DNA of 64,000 nucleotides from Planctomycetota bacterium (GTDB lineage: Bacteria; Planctomycetota; UBA1135; GCA-002686595): the NCBI GenBank assembly GCA_002686945.1, contig NYYZ01000029.1, forward strand, positions 1 through 64,000, written 5' to 3'. Below the pieces are notes generated by a model. The model was not told the origin of the DNA. It did not search any database and was given only the letters and a program-made list of their open reading frames with translations. The translations under genes and the position numbers were made by a program. Shown one piece after another: positions 33,387 to 42,558 of this stretch. Numbering within the stretch: position 1 is the first letter of the stretch; every line of letters starts with the position of its first letter.

Positions 33387-34421
33387 ATGGCCTCCACCCT
33401 CTTGGCCCTCGAGGCCGATGCCCTTGCCGAATGGGTCACCACCCACGGGGGCCAGGCCTTCCATGCCAAGATCATTCGTAGCAATGTCCTGGAGCGAGGG
33501 GTGCTCGACTACGACCAGATGACATCCCTGCCCGCCGATCTGCGAGCCGCCTTGATCGCTGAGCTGCCAATCCTCGCATCCGCCGAAACAACTCGCACCG
33601 TCTCCCGCGACAAGACCATCAAGGTCCTGCTCCATTTTCCCGATCGCGGTGGTTCTGTGGAGATGGTCCACATTCCACCCCCCGACAAGGCCGACGCGCG
33701 AGGCGCGACCCTCTGCGTCTCGACCCAGGTTGGTTGCCCCGTGGGCTGCCCCTTCTGCGCTTCGGGCATCGGTGGCCTTGAGCGCAACCTCGATGCCCAT
33801 GAGATCCTCGAGCAGTTTGTGGTCGGCCGCCAGGTAGGGCCCCTGCGTCGGGCTGTGGTGATGGGTATGGGCGAGCCCCTGCTCAACATGGAAGCCATGA
33901 ACACAGCGCTCGCCGCAGTCCACGACGAAATGGGCCTCGGTGCCCGCAAGATCACCGTCTCCACTGTGGGTTTCCCGGACCGCCTGCGCAAAGCCGCCCG
34001 CCAGAAACCACGCTTTGAGCTCGCCATCAGTTTACATACGGCCGACGACGCCCAGCGGGACGATCTGGTGCCCGCCATGAAAGGCGTTGCAATCGAAGAC
34101 ATCCTGGCCGCCGGTGATGACTGGTTCGAGCAGACCGGCCGCGAGATCACCTACGAGATCGCGCTGCTTGGAGGCGAAAACGACACACCCTGGCATGCCC
34201 AGCGCCTCGCTGAACGCCTCGCCGGCCGCCGCTGCATGGTCAACCTGATCCCATGGAACCCAAGTCCAGGCATGAACTTCCGCCGCCCAGAACCCGGAAC
34301 CCCCGAAGCGTTTCGCGATGACCTGATCGCGCGCGGGTTGGTGGCGACGGTGCGCTGGTCGAAGGGGCTGGACGGAGATGCGGCCTGTGGACAGTTGCGG
34401 CAGCGTGTGAAGCAGGGCTGA
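33387..34421 (+). CDS. rlmN: 23S rRNA (adenine-C2)-methyltransferase RlmN
   Basis: 344 residues. Radical SAM enzyme that methylates A2503 of 23S rRNA and A37 of some tRNAs. The cluster motif CxxxCxxC is in STQVGCPVGCPFCASG, with MGMGEPLLNM and the substrate loop FELAISLHTADDAQRDDLVP. The methyl-carrying Cys is near the C-terminus in GDAACGQLRQRV, as the RlmN mechanism requires. The N-terminal helical domain (HAKIIRSNVLERGVLDYDQM) is present. Confidence 0.94.
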   Translation: MASTLLALEADALAEWVTTHGGQAFHAKIIRSNVLERGVLDYDQMTSLPADLRAALIAELPILASAETTRTVSRDKTIKVLLHFPDRGGSVEMVHIPPPDKADARGATLCVSTQVGCPVGCPFCASGIGGLERNLDAHEILEQFVVGRQVGPLRRAVVMGMGEPLLNMEAMNTALAAVHDEMGLGARKITVSTVGFPDRLRKAARQKPRFELAISLHTADDAQRDDLVPAMKGVAIEDILAAGDDWFEQTGREITYEIALLGGENDTPWHAQRLAERLAGRRCMVNLIPWNPSPGMNFRRPEPGTPEAFRDDLIARGLVATVRWSKGLDGDAACGQLRQRVKQG

Positions 34422-34450
34422 AGGGTCCATGCACATGGACGCCCTGGCCC

Positions 34451-35488
34451 CTAGCGATAGAAACCGGGCAGATGAGGAACCACTCCCAGGGCCGGGTAGT
34501 TGAAGCCGCTCGCAAGCGGGGCATAGTCACCCAGGACCTGAACACTTGAGTCCGCACGGATCCTGTCCTCCATACCCAGGCACCAATAGCAGGCATTGAA
34601 GAGCAGACGCCGCAGCCCCGCGCTCTCAAAGTCCTTGGCGCTTCCCATGGTGGAATGAAAGACCCGGGCCGGCTTGCCGCCTGCTCCAGTCCAGTTCTTG
34701 ACCCAGGCCACAGGAAGGGGGACCAGGTTGTGATTGGGTTCATCATCATGGGAACGACCCACAAGCGGCTGTCCCAAAACAAGGGCTGTGCAACCTTCGG
34801 GCAGGCTGCCGCCTTCTTTATAGGTACGGTAGACATCGGAGGGGCCCCAGATGTCATCGACGCCAACCAGAACCGGATGCCCACGGCTCTCCTCAACGAG
34901 GATCCCACGGGTGGAGTCCTGATGCCACCTGCCGTGGTGATTGCGGAAGGAACCACCGAGCACATCTTCACCGAAACGCACACGCTCACCAGCGACCTGG
35001 TAATCAAAACCGATGAAGCCGTGGTTTGCCGTGCGAAGACCGATCAGCGGCTTCCCAGAGTCCAGGTAGTCATAGATGTGCTGTAACTGATCTGGCTTGA
35101 GGGTGATCAGGCGACTGAAGAACACAAGCAGGTCCGCACTGCCCAGATGTTCCAGCCCTGGAATCACATGAGAGACCTCTTTGTCCTCCCAGCGGATCTT
35201 CTTGGTCGGATCCACAAGGCCCTCGTCGTTCAGACTGAACAGCACCGTGCAATGAAAACCGTGGAGCTTGGAGAGGGTGCGCGCCAGCATGGGCAGCGAC
35301 TGCTCACTGCGGTATTCCTGATCAGCAGCGACAAAGACAATGTGCTTGCCGGCCCCGGGTCCCGAACCGCCCTCATAGATCAACCAGCGGGGATCCTCTG
35401 GCACGGGATGGGCGCTCACAGGGGACTGGACCAAAGGCGGTCGAACGCAGGCAGAAAGCCCTGCCAAGATAATCAGAGGCAACATCAT
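34451..35488 (-). CDS. ThuA-like domain lipoprotein
   Basis: 345 residues. The N-terminus MMLPLIILAGLSAC is a lipoprotein signal with Cys14 (or 13 from the second Met). The ThuA-like (trehalose-utilisation type, amidotransferase-like) domain includes HIVFVAADQEYRSEQSLPML, LLVFFSRLITLKPDQ, PLIGLRTANHGFIGF and the C-terminal RVFHSTMGSAKDF and LLFNACYWCLG. The last gene of an operon with a multihaem cytochrome and a propeller protein (ATGA overlap at 35485). Such trios are frequent in Planctomycetota and are thought to act on extracellular sugars, but the reaction is unknown. Confidence 0.88.
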   Translation of the reverse strand: MMLPLIILAGLSACVRPPLVQSPVSAHPVPEDPRWLIYEGGSGPGAGKHIVFVAADQEYRSEQSLPMLARTLSKLHGFHCTVLFSLNDEGLVDPTKKIRWEDKEVSHVIPGLEHLGSADLLVFFSRLITLKPDQLQHIYDYLDSGKPLIGLRTANHGFIGFDYQVAGERVRFGEDVLGGSFRNHHGRWHQDSTRGILVEESRGHPVLVGVDDIWGPSDVYRTYKEGGSLPEGCTALVLGQPLVGRSHDDEPNHNLVPLPVAWVKNWTGAGGKPARVFHSTMGSAKDFESAGLRRLLFNACYWCLGMEDRIRADSSVQVLGDYAPLASGFNYPALGVVPHLPGFYR

Positions 35489-36978
35489 CGGGCTTCAGGG
35501 ATTGCGTTCAGGGTGTAGAAGGCATGCCGATGCAGAAGCGCTTCTCCATCGCGGGCGCGCACCGCACCCAGATCAAACTCGTGAACATGTCCCAGGGTGA
35601 GTTTGTCGAGCACGAGGGTCGCGCGCAGCCCGTCTTCAGAAAGCGTCACGGACTCCACCACCGGCCTGGTCTGATCGACCTCGGGGCCCCCATAACCGGC
35701 GTGATAGATGTGGGTGAAGGTACCCAGCACATAGGATCCCGGATCACTGGCCGTGGTCACATCCACCGGTTTAGTGAAATCCACATGGAAACCGGTAGGC
35801 GTGACCGACAGGCGCTCGATCTCAAAGGGCATCTTGCCAGTCCACTCCAAGCGCTCCAGCGCGAAGGGCTTGATCCCACGCACGGGCCAGCCGCGATTCG
35901 TGCCGCCTGTGAGCAGGCGCCCCTCTGGAGTGAACTGGATATTGAGGATCCCTGTGGAGAGCCCTTCACGGAAGGGATAGCAGGCTCCCTGCCAGACCCC
36001 GTTCACCTTCTCGGTAGTGGCCCGCAGCACGACCGAGAGACTGAAGTCACCGAGAAACATCTGACCCTCAAAGGGACCAAAGCGGCCCCCGCTGCGATCG
36101 ACCGTAAACCCCGAGATCGAACGCCCCATACGGATGTAGGGGAAGATGACCGCATAGGGCACGAGCTCTGGCACCCGATCCTTCTCGATCAAGATGCGCG
36201 AGCCCGACTTGGGCTGTACCGGTGCCGGCCCGAGCTCGGGCGCGAACTCATACCAGTTGAGGCTGACGGGATGCCCGTGAAAACTCCCGGGCGAAACCGC
36301 CTTGAGACTGCAGGCGGAGTTCCAAGGCCCCTGACTCTCCATGTAGAAAAGCGCGCCATGCTCATTGGGCCCGATCCCGGCGGGGCTGCGCATCCCGCTG
36401 GCAATGGGCACTGTCTTGCCCTCCGGTGTGACCGTCAGCGCCCAGCCTCGGAACAGGGCCCGGGAGTTGTAGGACTGGGAGAGTCCCAGGGCGATATGAA
36501 TGTTGCCCTGCTCATCGAACTTGGAACCAAAAGCGTACTCGTGGTAGTTCTCGTAGCCCCATTCTGCCGAGAGGGTGTCGAAGCGGTCCGCTTCCCCATC
36601 CCCGTCCGTATCGGTGATCCGCGTGAGCTCACAGCTCTGGGTCACATAGAAGGAACCGTCCTTGTACTCCAGGCCAAAGATTTCGTCGAGCCCGGTCGCG
36701 AAGAGCTCGAAGACGGGCTCCGGTTTCTCCCCATCGACGCCGTCCACGACATAGATATCACCCCGTCTGGTCCCTATTGCCATGCGGTTGTCCGGGAGCC
36801 GGTGAAATGCACCGGCTTCAATCACAAGCCCCTTCGGGATCGCCAGCTGCACGATGCGGTAGTACTCGCGCTCGCGCTTTGCGGTGCCCCAGGTATCCCC
36901 CAGGTCCTCCGCACTGGCCGGAACCATGCAGAAAGACAGCGCGAGAGCCAGTCCACACCCTTCAACGAAGCAGTTCAT
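35485..36978 (-). CDS. Secreted beta-propeller protein (glucose/sorbosone dehydrogenase-like)
   Basis: 497 residues from the ATG at 36978, with GGAGG 7 nt upstream; a TTG at 36984 is too close to that site. A signal peptide (CGLALALSFCMVPASA) precedes propeller repeats such as VIEAGAFHRLPDNRMAIGTR, LFATGLDEIFGLEYKDGSFY, ITDTDGDGEADRFD (calcium-type loop), GMRSPAGIGPNEHGALFY and LTGGTNRGWPVRG. This matches the soluble PQQ-sugar dehydrogenase fold used by many Planctomycetota proteins, though PQQ-binding residues cannot be confirmed by eye. It overlaps the upstream cytochrome gene by 17 nt and ThuA by 4 nt, so it could pass electrons to the cytochrome. Confidence 0.85.
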   Translation of the reverse strand: MNCFVEGCGLALALSFCMVPASAEDLGDTWGTAKREREYYRIVQLAIPKGLVIEAGAFHRLPDNRMAIGTRRGDIYVVDGVDGEKPEPVFELFATGLDEIFGLEYKDGSFYVTQSCELTRITDTDGDGEADRFDTLSAEWGYENYHEYAFGSKFDEQGNIHIALGLSQSYNSRALFRGWALTVTPEGKTVPIASGMRSPAGIGPNEHGALFYMESQGPWNSACSLKAVSPGSFHGHPVSLNWYEFAPELGPAPVQPKSGSRILIEKDRVPELVPYAVIFPYIRMGRSISGFTVDRSGGRFGPFEGQMFLGDFSLSVVLRATTEKVNGVWQGACYPFREGLSTGILNIQFTPEGRLLTGGTNRGWPVRGIKPFALERLEWTGKMPFEIERLSVTPTGFHVDFTKPVDVTTASDPGSYVLGTFTHIYHAGYGGPEVDQTRPVVESVTLSEDGLRATLVLDKLTLGHVHEFDLGAVRARDGEALLHRHAFYTLNAIPEAR

Positions 36979-39355
36979 ATTCAATCCTCCATTTGGATGT
37001 ACCGCGCGGGATGATCAACTGAATCAGAAGCTCCAGCTGGGGATCTTCCTCACCAAAAGAACGCAAGAGGGTCTCCCCAAAAGGCAAGCGGTGCTTGCCT
37101 TCGCGCTCAAGGCGCAGTTCCAGTTCACCTGTCTTGAAGGCTCGGGGGCCAAGCGCCTGCACTTCACCGGTCAGAGGGCGAAACCAGATCGTCTCAGGCT
37201 CAGGAGCCGTGATCGAAAGCGAGCGTCTCAAGACCGGTCGCTCACCCTCCAAGATCGGCTCGCACTTGTCTGTGACATCAAGCTTCCCGAACGAGTACAT
37301 GAAAGTGGGAGTCCTGGCCTGATCGAGATGGTAGCCCCTGAAACGATATCCGCGGTTGCGGGGATACTGCGGGTCAGGATTGACCGGGTTCTCATCATCC
37401 ATGACCGGCTTCAGCGGCCATGGATCATCCGACCCTTCGAGCTTGTAGAAAGACAGGTCCTGGGCAAGTCGCATGGGCCTGCTTGAGGGATTGAAGCCTC
37501 CAGCGCCCTGGCCATCCCAGCGCACAGAAACAAACCGTCCCCGCCAGATACCGGAAAGTGTGCCGTTGTTTGCGTCAAAGGCATAACTCAGTCCGCCTGG
37601 GTATCCGACTGCAATCCCGCGGAATCCTGCGATCTGGCTGCGGCCGCGGTAGGTGCGGGTCCTGTCTCCAACGACAAGTTCCTGACTCACTGATGAGAGG
37701 CCCTGGGGATCCCTCGCGGAGCGCCCCAGGGAAAGGTAGTCCCAGATCGCGCTGATCTGCTTGTCAGTGTCCCCACCCAGGATCTCTGTGTGGGCGGCGA
37801 TACCACCGGACCAGCTCTCGGGCATGACGATCCCAGGCCGGTATTCTTGGGGATCGACAACGAAGCGCTTGAACCAGGAAAACTTGAGGCGCTCATGGGA
37901 AGTGACCAGGTCAATGCCTTTGAACCCGACGGTCTCCTTCCCGTTGAAATTGTGGCAGGCCACGCAGGCCAGGCCAGTCGTACCCAGGAGTTTGCGCGCA
38001 CCATCCCGCGCCGCGCGGCGCTCTTCATCCCCATCAAAACCAAGCGGCACCAGCGGATCGAGATGATCCACGCTCTCGAAGAGCGCCGGCAGATGAGCGA
38101 GGTTTGCTTCACCAAACTGCGGCATGCGAGTGTCCATGAATGGACGAACCTTCTCCCCATCAAAGAGCACACGCTGCATCCACTCCAGGTTCAATTTCGC
38201 TCCGGCGAGGGTCAGCGGTGGAGGAATGCGCGCAGCATCTCCCAGCTCTGGTTCACTCGTCCCAAAGTAGGGATCGAGCTCCACTGCCACGCCCCCCTGC
38301 TCTCCACGGACATGACAGGCGATGCAGTTGAAGGAGGTCAGGGTCTGATCGATTCGCGCCGCGTCGGAGACCTCCTCTGTTTTGGCACCCAGGGCAGCGC
38401 GTAAGGCCGCACGCTGGGCAGGGCTCATCTGATAGCGGGGGGTCTCTTTCGAATCCTCGGAGAGGCATCCCCCGTTTGGATCAAGGTTCCTCCCCTTCGT
38501 GACCGGAGCAGGCGCGCTCAAGCCCTGCAGATCGTGGCAGGAGACGCAGCTCAACTTCTGGAGCAAGGCCCCGCCTAGCTCTGCGAGTTCCAAATCAACC
38601 GGGCCCGAGTCCTCCGTCGTCGACACCTCCGCCAGCAGATAGTTCGCAACATCCTCGGCTTCGACACGGGACAGCCCCATGTCCGGCATCCTCCCTGCGG
38701 GGCGCACGCGCAAGGGTTGAAACAAAAAATCTGAAAGGGACGCGAGACTGTACTTTGACGCCACATGCTCCAGCCCGACAGCGCCCCCTGCGGAATCCGG
38801 CAACTCGCCGCCCGCGTTCACAGAAGGCGAGTTGCCCGATAGCGCATGACAGGCAACGCAGCCGACTGCGTGAAAGAGCGTTCTCCCTCGTGCGACACGA
38901 GCCGCGTCCACTGGCTCGCGCTCAAAAACTGATCCGGGGCCAGCCTCCTGTTGTTTTGCAAGCACGGAGAGATAGGCGGGAATAGCGGCGGCGGCGTCCT
39001 CTCTGACCCGTGGATCGAAGCGGGCCAGAACATCCGGCATCTTCGCCCCCGGGTGAGAGCCCGCCGGGTCAAGAATGAATGCCTTCAGATACTCGGGCGA
39101 AATGCGCCAGGAGGCCTCATCGAGACGAGGCGCCCGGGGCATCGTCGCTCCGATCGAACTGATCCCCTCATGACAAGCGGCGCAACGCAGCTCGACAATG
39201 AGCAACTCCCCGACCTGCGCTTCGCTCAAGACATGGGCACCTGCGAGGCCCGGCACAATTGCCTGGGCCTCAGCCTGTGGAGCAAGACACAGCCAAACCA
39301 ACAACTGCACTCCGAGGCAATGAATCACTGCTCGAGATGCAGGGGGAATCAGCAT
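36962..39355 (-). CDS. Multihaem c-type cytochrome (five CxxCH), exported
   Basis: 797 residues from the ATG at 39355 (MLIPPASRAVIHC), with a signal peptide ending near AEA. Five haem motifs are CAACH (58-62), CVACH (166-170), CVSCH (270-274), CIACH (344-348) and CVACH (464-468). Methionine-containing loops after several of them (MPDVLARF, RMPDMGLS, RMPQFGEA, VMPESWSGG) could give axial ligands. The last ~320 residues lack haem sites and look like a beta-rich domain. It probably carries electrons from periplasmic sugar oxidation. First gene of the operon with the propeller and ThuA genes. Confidence 0.9.
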   Translation of the reverse strand: MLIPPASRAVIHCLGVQLLVWLCLAPQAEAQAIVPGLAGAHVLSEAQVGELLIVELRCAACHEGISSIGATMPRAPRLDEASWRISPEYLKAFILDPAGSHPGAKMPDVLARFDPRVREDAAAAIPAYLSVLAKQQEAGPGSVFEREPVDAARVARGRTLFHAVGCVACHALSGNSPSVNAGGELPDSAGGAVGLEHVASKYSLASLSDFLFQPLRVRPAGRMPDMGLSRVEAEDVANYLLAEVSTTEDSGPVDLELAELGGALLQKLSCVSCHDLQGLSAPAPVTKGRNLDPNGGCLSEDSKETPRYQMSPAQRAALRAALGAKTEEVSDAARIDQTLTSFNCIACHVRGEQGGVAVELDPYFGTSEPELGDAARIPPPLTLAGAKLNLEWMQRVLFDGEKVRPFMDTRMPQFGEANLAHLPALFESVDHLDPLVPLGFDGDEERRAARDGARKLLGTTGLACVACHNFNGKETVGFKGIDLVTSHERLKFSWFKRFVVDPQEYRPGIVMPESWSGGIAAHTEILGGDTDKQISAIWDYLSLGRSARDPQGLSSVSQELVVGDRTRTYRGRSQIAGFRGIAVGYPGGLSYAFDANNGTLSGIWRGRFVSVRWDGQGAGGFNPSSRPMRLAQDLSFYKLEGSDDPWPLKPVMDDENPVNPDPQYPRNRGYRFRGYHLDQARTPTFMYSFGKLDVTDKCEPILEGERPVLRRSLSITAPEPETIWFRPLTGEVQALGPRAFKTGELELRLEREGKHRLPFGETLLRSFGEEDPQLELLIQLIIPRGTSKWRIEYELLR

Positions 39356-39447
39356 GAAAACAGGATACAGATTCCTTGGCCAGACCGAGCATGCCGGGCG
39401 ATCTGGGCACCCCTGCTCACTCGGGCCCCACACTCGACAGTGATCCT

Positions 39448-41229
39448 CTATTCCAGCTCCATGCTTCGGCTCTCGACCAGGTCGAGGGCCATGGTCAAAA
39501 ACTCATCAAAGCCCATAGTCACCTGCTCGCGCGTTCCGCGACGGCGCAAAGCTACCGTGCCCTCTTCCATTTCCCGCTCGCCCACGATCAGCATGAAGGG
39601 GATCTGCTCTTTTTGGGCGACCTTGATTTTCTTGTTCATGTGGCCTTTCTCAAGCATGGCAGCCACGCGCAATTGGTGGTTTTCGAGTTTCTCCACAAGC
39701 TGCTGGCCGTAATCCGCGTGTTCCTCACGGATGGGAATGACCGCCACCTGTGTCGGCGCGCACCAGATCGGGAAGCGACCGCCGAAGTGTTCGATGAGGA
39801 CCCCCACGAAGCGTTCCAAACTGCCGAGGATTGCCCGGTGCACCATGATCGGGCGCTGTTGGGAACCATCCTTGGCGGTGTACTGCAGATCAAAGCGTTC
39901 GGGCAGGTTGAAATCGCACTGGATGGTGCTGTTCTGCCACTCGCGCCCGAGGGCGTCTTTGATCTTGTAATCAATCTTGGGGCCATAGAAAGCGCCACCG
40001 CCTTCGTCGGGTTCCAGCTTGAGGCCGATGGAATCCGCAGCTTCCTGCAGAGCCTGGGTGGCTTTTTCCCAGATGGCGGCATCGCCAATGGTCTTTTCTT
40101 CCGGGCGCGTGGCCAGGTAGGCGGTGCATTCGAAGCCAAAGGTCTTCATGAAGCGATCGACCAGTTGGCAGACTCCGGCGATTTCACCCGCCAGCTGCTC
40201 TGGCGTACAAAAAATGTGGGCGTCATCCTGAGTAAAGCCGCGCACTCGCAACATGCCGTGGACCACACCGGATCGTTCATAGCGGTAGACCGTGCCGAGC
40301 TCTGCCCAACGCAGAGGCAGCTCGCGATAGGAGCGGCCCCGGTTCTTGTAGATCAGTACATGGCCAGGGCAGTTCATGGGCTTGACCCGATAAGGCATTT
40401 CATCTAGCGCCATGGGCGCGTACATCATGTCGCCGTAATTTTCCAGGTGTCCCGAAACCGCAAAGAGCTCTTCGCGCGAAACGTGGGGTGTGTAAACGGG
40501 GCGGTAGCCGTCAGCCAGGTGCCAGTCCCACCAGAGCTGCTCAATACACTGTCGTACTGTGCCGAGTGCAGGATGCCAGAACACGAAACCAGCACCCGCA
40601 TCAGGATGGGTGCTGAAGAGATCCATTTCCGTGCCCAGGCGACGGTGATCTCTTTGGCGCACTTCCTCCAGCCACTCCAGGTGCTCGTCAAGAGCCTCCT
40701 GTGACCAAAAGGCCGTGCCATAGATGCGCTGCATCATGGGGCGTTTCTCATCGCCGCGCCAATAAGCACCCGCGAGGTTGAGCAATTTGAATTTGAAGGG
40801 CTGAACGAAGGAGTCCATGTGGGGTCCCTCGCACAGATCGCCCCACTGCTCTCCATCAGGTCCGTGGGTGTAGAAGGAGATCTCCTCGTCCTCTGGAATC
40901 AGGTCGAGTGCCTCAAGCTTGTAGGTTTGGTTCCAGCCCTCCAGCATGCGCCGGGCTTCATCTCGCGAAACCGTGCTGCGGGTGATGGCGGGCGAACGCT
41001 TGGCGATGCGCCGCATTTCCTTCTCGATCTTCTTCAGGTCCTTGTCGGTCAAGGGTTCTTCCAGATCAAAGTCATAGTAGAACCCGTGGTCTATGCAGGG
41101 ACCGAAGCCGAATTGGACGCCTGGGTGCAGCTTTTGCACGGCGGAGGCCATCAGATGCGCGACTGAGTGGCGCAGGGTGGACAGGGGATAGGGCTCCGCA
41201 ACTTGCGGAGCCGACGCGGTCTCTTCCAT
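39448..41229 (-). CDS. thrS: Threonyl-tRNA synthetase lacking the N-terminal TGS domain
   Basis: 593 residues against ~640 for most bacteria. The ~60-residue TGS domain is absent and the protein begins directly at the editing domain (LRHSVAHLMASAVQKLHPG, with LCEGPHM). The class II catalytic core has zinc ligands in PMNCPGHVLIYKN, TQDDAHIFC and MVHRAILGSLERF. The anticodon-binding domain ends the protein (APTQVAVIPIREEHADYG). Both editing and catalytic residues are intact. Located between the cytochrome operon and murB on the same strand, with 330 nt before murB. Confidence 0.95.
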   Translation of the reverse strand: MEETASAPQVAEPYPLSTLRHSVAHLMASAVQKLHPGVQFGFGPCIDHGFYYDFDLEEPLTDKDLKKIEKEMRRIAKRSPAITRSTVSRDEARRMLEGWNQTYKLEALDLIPEDEEISFYTHGPDGEQWGDLCEGPHMDSFVQPFKFKLLNLAGAYWRGDEKRPMMQRIYGTAFWSQEALDEHLEWLEEVRQRDHRRLGTEMDLFSTHPDAGAGFVFWHPALGTVRQCIEQLWWDWHLADGYRPVYTPHVSREELFAVSGHLENYGDMMYAPMALDEMPYRVKPMNCPGHVLIYKNRGRSYRELPLRWAELGTVYRYERSGVVHGMLRVRGFTQDDAHIFCTPEQLAGEIAGVCQLVDRFMKTFGFECTAYLATRPEEKTIGDAAIWEKATQALQEAADSIGLKLEPDEGGGAFYGPKIDYKIKDALGREWQNSTIQCDFNLPERFDLQYTAKDGSQQRPIMVHRAILGSLERFVGVLIEHFGGRFPIWCAPTQVAVIPIREEHADYGQQLVEKLENHQLRVAAMLEKGHMNKKIKVAQKEQIPFMLIVGEREMEEGTVALRRRGTREQVTMGFDEFLTMALDLVESRSMELE

Positions 41230-41559
41230 GAGGGCGTAGGTAAGGAGTGAAGTCCAACGAGACCAACTCCACCTGAGCCAGCCCTCGTGCCCCGCTGCAC
41301 TCCCGTGTCAACTGGGGGGCACACTCTAACCCCGGCAACGACGAAGAGCATGAGAAAAGCAGGCGCTGACGCTGATCAGGCCGATTGGGGATCAATTGGC
41401 ATGGATTCAGGGATGGACTTTCGAGTCCCGTTGGGGCTGCCATAGCACCGGAATCCAAGAGCTGGCCAGAGCCAAGTCAGCGCCAGACCGCAAGCTTGCC
41501 ACCCATGCCCCGCTCTTGAGATCCAGCTAGATGCAGCGGAGCCCCAAAGGCCAGGGACC
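41230..41559. other. Intergenic region between thrS and murB
   Basis: 330 nt without a credible gene on either strand. GTGCCCC (about 41289-41295) and GGGGCAC (about 41318-41324) can pair across 22 nt near the thrS 5' side, and no T-run follows. I see no T-box, tRNA or clear promoter boxes. It must hold the thrS promoter (minus strand) and the end of the murC-murB transcript. Confidence 0.5.
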
Positions 41560-42558
41560 TCAACCCAACCAGCGCTTGACCTCGAGCTCCAACTCGATGC
41601 CGGTCTGCTGGGCAACTTCTGCGCGCACCTCCTCGATCAACGCCAGCACATCCGTGGCCCGGGCAGCGCCCCTGTTGACCACAAAGTTCCCGTGCAGGGG
41701 ACTGACCATGGCATCTCCGATTGAGCGCCCCTTGAGGCCACAATCGTCCACCAGGCGCCCGGCCCCGCGCCCACCGGACACTTCCGCGTCAGGGTTCTTG
41801 AAGACGCACCCGGCACTGCGTTCAGACACGGGCTGTACCGCGTTTTTCTGGCGCAGGGTCTCGCGCATGCTCTCTTCGATGAGAGCCTTGGGCGTGGGCT
41901 CAAAGCGCAGGATTGCCGCGGCCACAACTTTTGTTCCCAGGTTGCCATTACGGTAACCGGGCTGGACTTGCTCCGGGGTCAGGTCCAAGAACTCGCCCTC
42001 TTCATCGATCACCCGCACCAACTCGATGTGATCCCAAAGCTCTCCCCAGCGACCGCCCGCATTCATGGCCACCCCTCCACCGAGATGACCGGGAATCCCC
42101 ACCACTCCTTCGATGCCCCCGTAGCCCAGATCACGGGCTGCGCGCACCAGGGACGGCAAGGTCGTGCCCGCCCAACCCACAAGGCGCGGATCAAGGGCCG
42201 GGTCGGCGGGAGCCACTCGACCGCTCGGCTCAGCGCTCCAAGCGGAGGGATCCTGCTCTTCATCGGAACTGCCCTCCCCGTCCACATCGGACCCGATGCG
42301 AAACAGTCGGTTCATGCGCCCGGTCCCGATCACCACCCCGGGCAGAATCCCATCAGCAATAATCAAGTTCGCGCCACCGCCCAGGATGCGCGGAGTGATC
42401 CCTCGCTCACGGCAGACACTGACCGCCGAGCGCAATTCCTCTGGGGTCGTAGGCTCCAAGAACCACTCCACACGCCCACCCACCCGCATGAAGGTATGGG
42501 GCGAGAGGTCTGCCTCAGGAGTCGAGGCGCAGGGCCAGCTGGCTGAGAAGATCATCAT
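41560..42558 (-). CDS. murB: UDP-N-acetylenolpyruvoylglucosamine reductase
   Basis: About 332 residues from the ATG at 42558; starts at 42555 or 42609 are possible, all overlapping the murC 3' end. NADPH/FAD enzyme that makes UDP-MurNAc. FAD motifs are ILGGGANLI and GIPGHLGGGVAMNAGG, and YRNGNL carries the conserved Tyr-Arg. The catalytic proton donor, Ser in E. coli (G-S-x-F-K-N-P), is a Cys here (SAGCVFKNPDA), a substitution that also occurs in some other MurB lineages. A ~30-residue acidic insertion (DGEGSSDEEQDPS) interrupts the FAD domain. Glu in GIELELEVKRW is kept. Confidence 0.93.
   Translation of the reverse strand: MMIFSASWPCASTPEADLSPHTFMRVGGRVEWFLEPTTPEELRSAVSVCRERGITPRILGGGANLIIADGILPGVVIGTGRMNRLFRIGSDVDGEGSSDEEQDPSAWSAEPSGRVAPADPALDPRLVGWAGTTLPSLVRAARDLGYGGIEGVVGIPGHLGGGVAMNAGGRWGELWDHIELVRVIDEEGEFLDLTPEQVQPGYRNGNLGTKVVAAAILRFEPTPKALIEESMRETLRQKNAVQPVSERSAGCVFKNPDAEVSGGRGAGRLVDDCGLKGRSIGDAMVSPLHGNFVVNRGAARATDVLALIEEVRAEVAQQTGIELELEVKRWLG

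Noticed and set aside
35524-37014. 496-codon open frame on the plus strand opposite the propeller gene
   Set aside because: Antisense shadow; the minus-strand gene has a signal peptide, Shine-Dalgarno and overlapping neighbours.
39376-40407. 343-codon plus-strand frame opposite thrS
   Set aside because: Antisense shadow of an essential, well-conserved gene.
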